Below, piece by piece: positions 14,259 to 15,577 of a stretch of 15,577 nucleotides of DNA. Origin of the DNA: Bacteroidota bacterium (GTDB taxonomy: Bacteria > Bacteroidota > Bacteroidia > B-17B0 > Aurantibacillaceae); the NCBI GenBank assembly GCA_025360565.1, contig JANYBY010000069.1:1-15577 (forward strand). Direction: 5' to 3'. The notes beneath the pieces are model-generated. The model saw nothing but the letters and a program-made list of their open reading frames with translations. It had not been told where the DNA came from and did not search any database. The first letter of the stretch is position 1; each line of letters opens with the position of its first letter. Both the position numbers and the translations under genes were made by a program.

Positions 14259-15308
14259 TTATTCTTTTATTAATTTAGAAACTTCAGTCGTGTTGTTTGA
14301 TTGAACTCTAACATAATAAATTCCTTTTGCTAAAGCGCTTAAGTTCATGTTAACTTTTTCGTCAGAAGTTGTATTAGATAATACAATTCTTCCTGTGAAA
14401 TCCATAACCTGAATAGTTTTAACAGTGTTGCCTGTTAACTGAATTGTAACATCTCCGGTGGTTGGATTTGGATAAAGTCCAAAAGAAAGTGCCTGAACAT
14501 TTTGCTGAATTCCAGTACAAGGAGAAACTTGTTGAGTCAAGGTATAAGAAGTAGTTACACCAGGACAAACTGAATAACCAACAGAAAGAGTATAAACTGT
14601 AGTTGTTGTAGGGGAAACAACGGCAGTTGCACTAACAGTTGGACCAGGAGTCCATGTAAATGAAGTACCTGTTCCGCTTGCTACAAAAGTATTTGACTCG
14701 CCTGCACAAATTGCAGCAGTAAGACTTCTTACAACAGAAATACTAGTTGATGGTCCGGCCAAAGCTTGGTTGTAAGTAGCGCTTGTTTTACAAGAATTAG
14801 ATCCGGTTACAACAACTGTGAAAGATGTTACAGGATAAACAGTAACTGTGGTTGAAGATAGAGTTCCGGTTGCAGGTGCAATCCAAGAATAAGTGTTTCC
14901 TGCAGCAGGTGTAACAGAAGCTGTTAATGTTACTGAAGAGAAAGGGCAAGCCAAAGTGTTTGATGAAGCAATTGAAACAGTTGGGCTAGGTAAAACGTTA
15001 ATAATATTGGTAGCTGAACCAACAGGTACAGTTCCTGTAAATAATACTAAAATAACAGTTTGCGAACCAGAAGCTGTGAAAGTAACAACAGCATTTGGTC
15101 CTAGAACAGTAGCAGTTGCAGCACCTGTTAAACTATAAGCAGAAGCAGTAACAGCACCAGTGTTTGTTGATGTGCTGGTTAACTGTACGGTTCCTCCCTG
15201 ACAAGGTGCGGCAGGCGAAGATGTGAAACTTGCAACCGGAATTTGAGCAAATGCGCTAAGCCCAAAGAACATAAGTGCAATACTCAGAAATTTTGTAGAT
15301 TTTTTCAT
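14259..15308 (-). CDS. Secreted PKD/Ig-like repeat protein with T9SS sorting domain
   Basis: 349 residues. A signal peptide (MKKSTKFLSIALMFFGLSAFAQ) is followed by three beta-sandwich units: a PKD-like unit (about 24-106, PVASFTSSPAAPCQGGTVQL), an Ig-like unit (about 109-175, ACPFSSVTLTASVTPAAGNTYSW split around residue 130, then VTGSNSC), and a second Ig-like unit (about 188-263, ICAGESNTFVASG, then TTTVYTLSV). A T9SS type A sorting domain closes the protein (about 272-349, GLYPNPTTGDVTIQ, ending EVSKLIKE). Six cysteines (36, 121, 173, 201, 248, 264) mark the units. It is rich in Thr, Ser, Val and Ala, as in adhesin-like surface proteins. No catalytic motif is seen, so a structural or adhesive role is likely but inferred. 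It has its own terminator and a possible promoter, and resembles the cut-off gene to its right at the end. Confidence 0.9.
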   Translation of the reverse strand: MKKSTKFLSIALMFFGLSAFAQIPVASFTSSPAAPCQGGTVQLTSTSTNTGAVTASAYSLTGAATATVLGPNAVVTFTASGSQTVILVLFTGTVPVGSATNIINVLPSPTVSIASSNTLACPFSSVTLTASVTPAAGNTYSWIAPATGTLSSTTVTVYPVTSFTVVVTGSNSCKTSATYNQALAGPSTSISVVRSLTAAICAGESNTFVASGTGTSFTWTPGPTVSATAVVSPTTTTVYTLSVGYSVCPGVTTSYTLTQQVSPCTGIQQNVQALSFGLYPNPTTGDVTIQLTGNTVKTIQVMDFTGRIVLSNTTSDEKVNMNLSALAKGIYYVRVQSNNTTEVSKLIKE

Positions 15309-15360
15309 GTTTTATTTTTTTTAAATTTTGCGTGAAGGTAGTGAAATAAAGAAAACACTC

Positions 15361-15368
15361 CAAATTTA
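15361..15368 (-). promoter_or_regulatory. Possible -7 promoter element for the PKD/Ig-like gene
   Basis: The minus strand reads TAAATTTG, an exact match to TAnnTTTG, giving a leader of about 45 nt before the ATG at 15308. The -33 region lacks a clear TTTG. The remainder of the 246-bp gap (15309-15554) holds two hairpins and the terminator of the next gene. Confidence 0.4.
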
Positions 15369-15416
15369 TTTCGTGGTTATTTTAAATGGATTTTTTGAAA
15401 TTTTTATCCCCAATAA

Positions 15417-15467
15417 TTACCTGTATTGTTTTAGGTAACCTCCCGCTGTTGCTTTTATGCGGCAAGG
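15417..15467 (-). other. Two abutting hairpins, possible structured RNA or dispersed repeat
   Basis: The first hairpin (plus-strand 15439-15467) pairs CCTCCCGC with GCGGCAAGG, eight pairs with one bulge around a 12-nt loop; one pair is C-A on the plus strand but G-U on the minus strand. The second (15417-15438) pairs TTACCT with AGGTAA around a 10-nt loop. They touch without a spacer and form a GC-rich patch in a very AT-rich gap. The function is unknown. Confidence 0.45.
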
Positions 15468-15504
15468 CGTTCGATGCATTTTTTTTGTGAAAAATGTAAA
15501 ATAA

Positions 15505-15537
15505 AAAACCCGGTCTGCACTAAGCAAACCGGGTTTT
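15505..15537 (-). terminator. Intrinsic terminator of the T9SS gene at the right edge
   Basis: AAAACCCGGTCTGC (15505-15518) pairs with GCAAACCGGGTTTT (15524-15537) over 14 positions, the one imperfect pair being G-U on the minus strand. The stem is followed there by TTTTTTATTTT. It begins 17 nt after the stop at 15555-15557. Confidence 0.88.
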
Positions 15538-15554
15538 ATTTAAGTTAAATAAAT

Positions 15555-15577
15555 TTATTCTTTTACCAATTTAGCAA
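15555..15577 (-). CDS. Last codons of a T9SS-type protein (rest outside window)
   Basis: The minus strand reads six whole codons, Ala-Lys-Leu-Val-Lys-Glu, then TAA (15557-15555). This matches the SKLIKE end of the neighbouring T9SS protein and the AKLIKQ end of the one at 1831-3084. Together with the strong terminator just downstream, this supports a real gene end. Nothing else about the protein can be said. Confidence 0.6.

Noticed and set aside
15457..15504. 15-codon plus-strand open frame (MRQGVRCIFFVKNVK)
   Set aside because: Too short to support, and it overlaps the hairpin stem on the side opposite to the flanking genes. It could matter only if the patch proves to be a repeat with coding origin.

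Overview
The window reads as an ordinary chromosomal stretch of an AT-rich member of the Bacteroidota. Support for this: four proteins carry or end in type IX secretion (T9SS) C-terminal sorting sequences; there is an outer-membrane beta-barrel gene followed by a GLPGLI-family gene, a pairing typical of this phylum; most genes lack Shine-Dalgarno sequences; and several starts have matches to the Bacteroidota -7 promoter element TAnnTTTG. The class or genus cannot be fixed from this sequence. I see no tRNA, rRNA, CRISPR array, insertion sequence or prophage gene.

Layout, left to right. (1) The 3' end of a T9SS cargo gene, then a 277-bp gap holding an imperfect inverted repeat of the CACAGAGACACAGAG type and a perfect 9-bp hairpin, then an RluD-type pseudouridine synthase gene. 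(2) On the minus strand, a lipoprotein hydrolase of the DUF3089 family lies upstream of a T9SS-secreted protein with the motif layout of a clan GH-A glycoside hydrolase. (3) On the plus strand, a tight three-gene unit: a TerC-family membrane protein, the beta subunit of an acyl-CoA (propionyl-CoA) carboxylase, and an unrecognised two-helix membrane protein. (4) On the minus strand, a small secreted META/HslJ-like protein followed by xerD. This pair diverges from aroQ, with only 3 bp between the two start codons. (5) A YciO-like member of the Sua5/YrdC family, convergent with aroQ. (6) On the plus strand, a 917-residue outer-membrane beta-barrel protein overlapping a GLPGLI-family protein. (7) On the minus strand, a Mn/Fe superoxide dismutase, a secreted PKD/Ig-like T9SS protein, and the last codons of another T9SS protein at the right edge. 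The last two genes have closely matching terminators and look like tandem relatives.

Most genes here are housekeeping (RluD for the ribosome, XerD for chromosome dimer resolution, AroQ for the shikimate pathway, PccB for propionyl/methylmalonyl-CoA metabolism, SOD for superoxide). The lineage-specific layer is cell-envelope and secretion: four T9SS cargo proteins, one lipoprotein and the beta-barrel/GLPGLI pair. I find no convincing new defence or mobile system. The best candidates for a second look are the beta-barrel/GLPGLI pair with its unusual internal Shine-Dalgarno sequence, the diverged GH-A-like secreted protein, the orphan membrane protein attached to pccB, and two abutting hairpins in the gap near the right edge.
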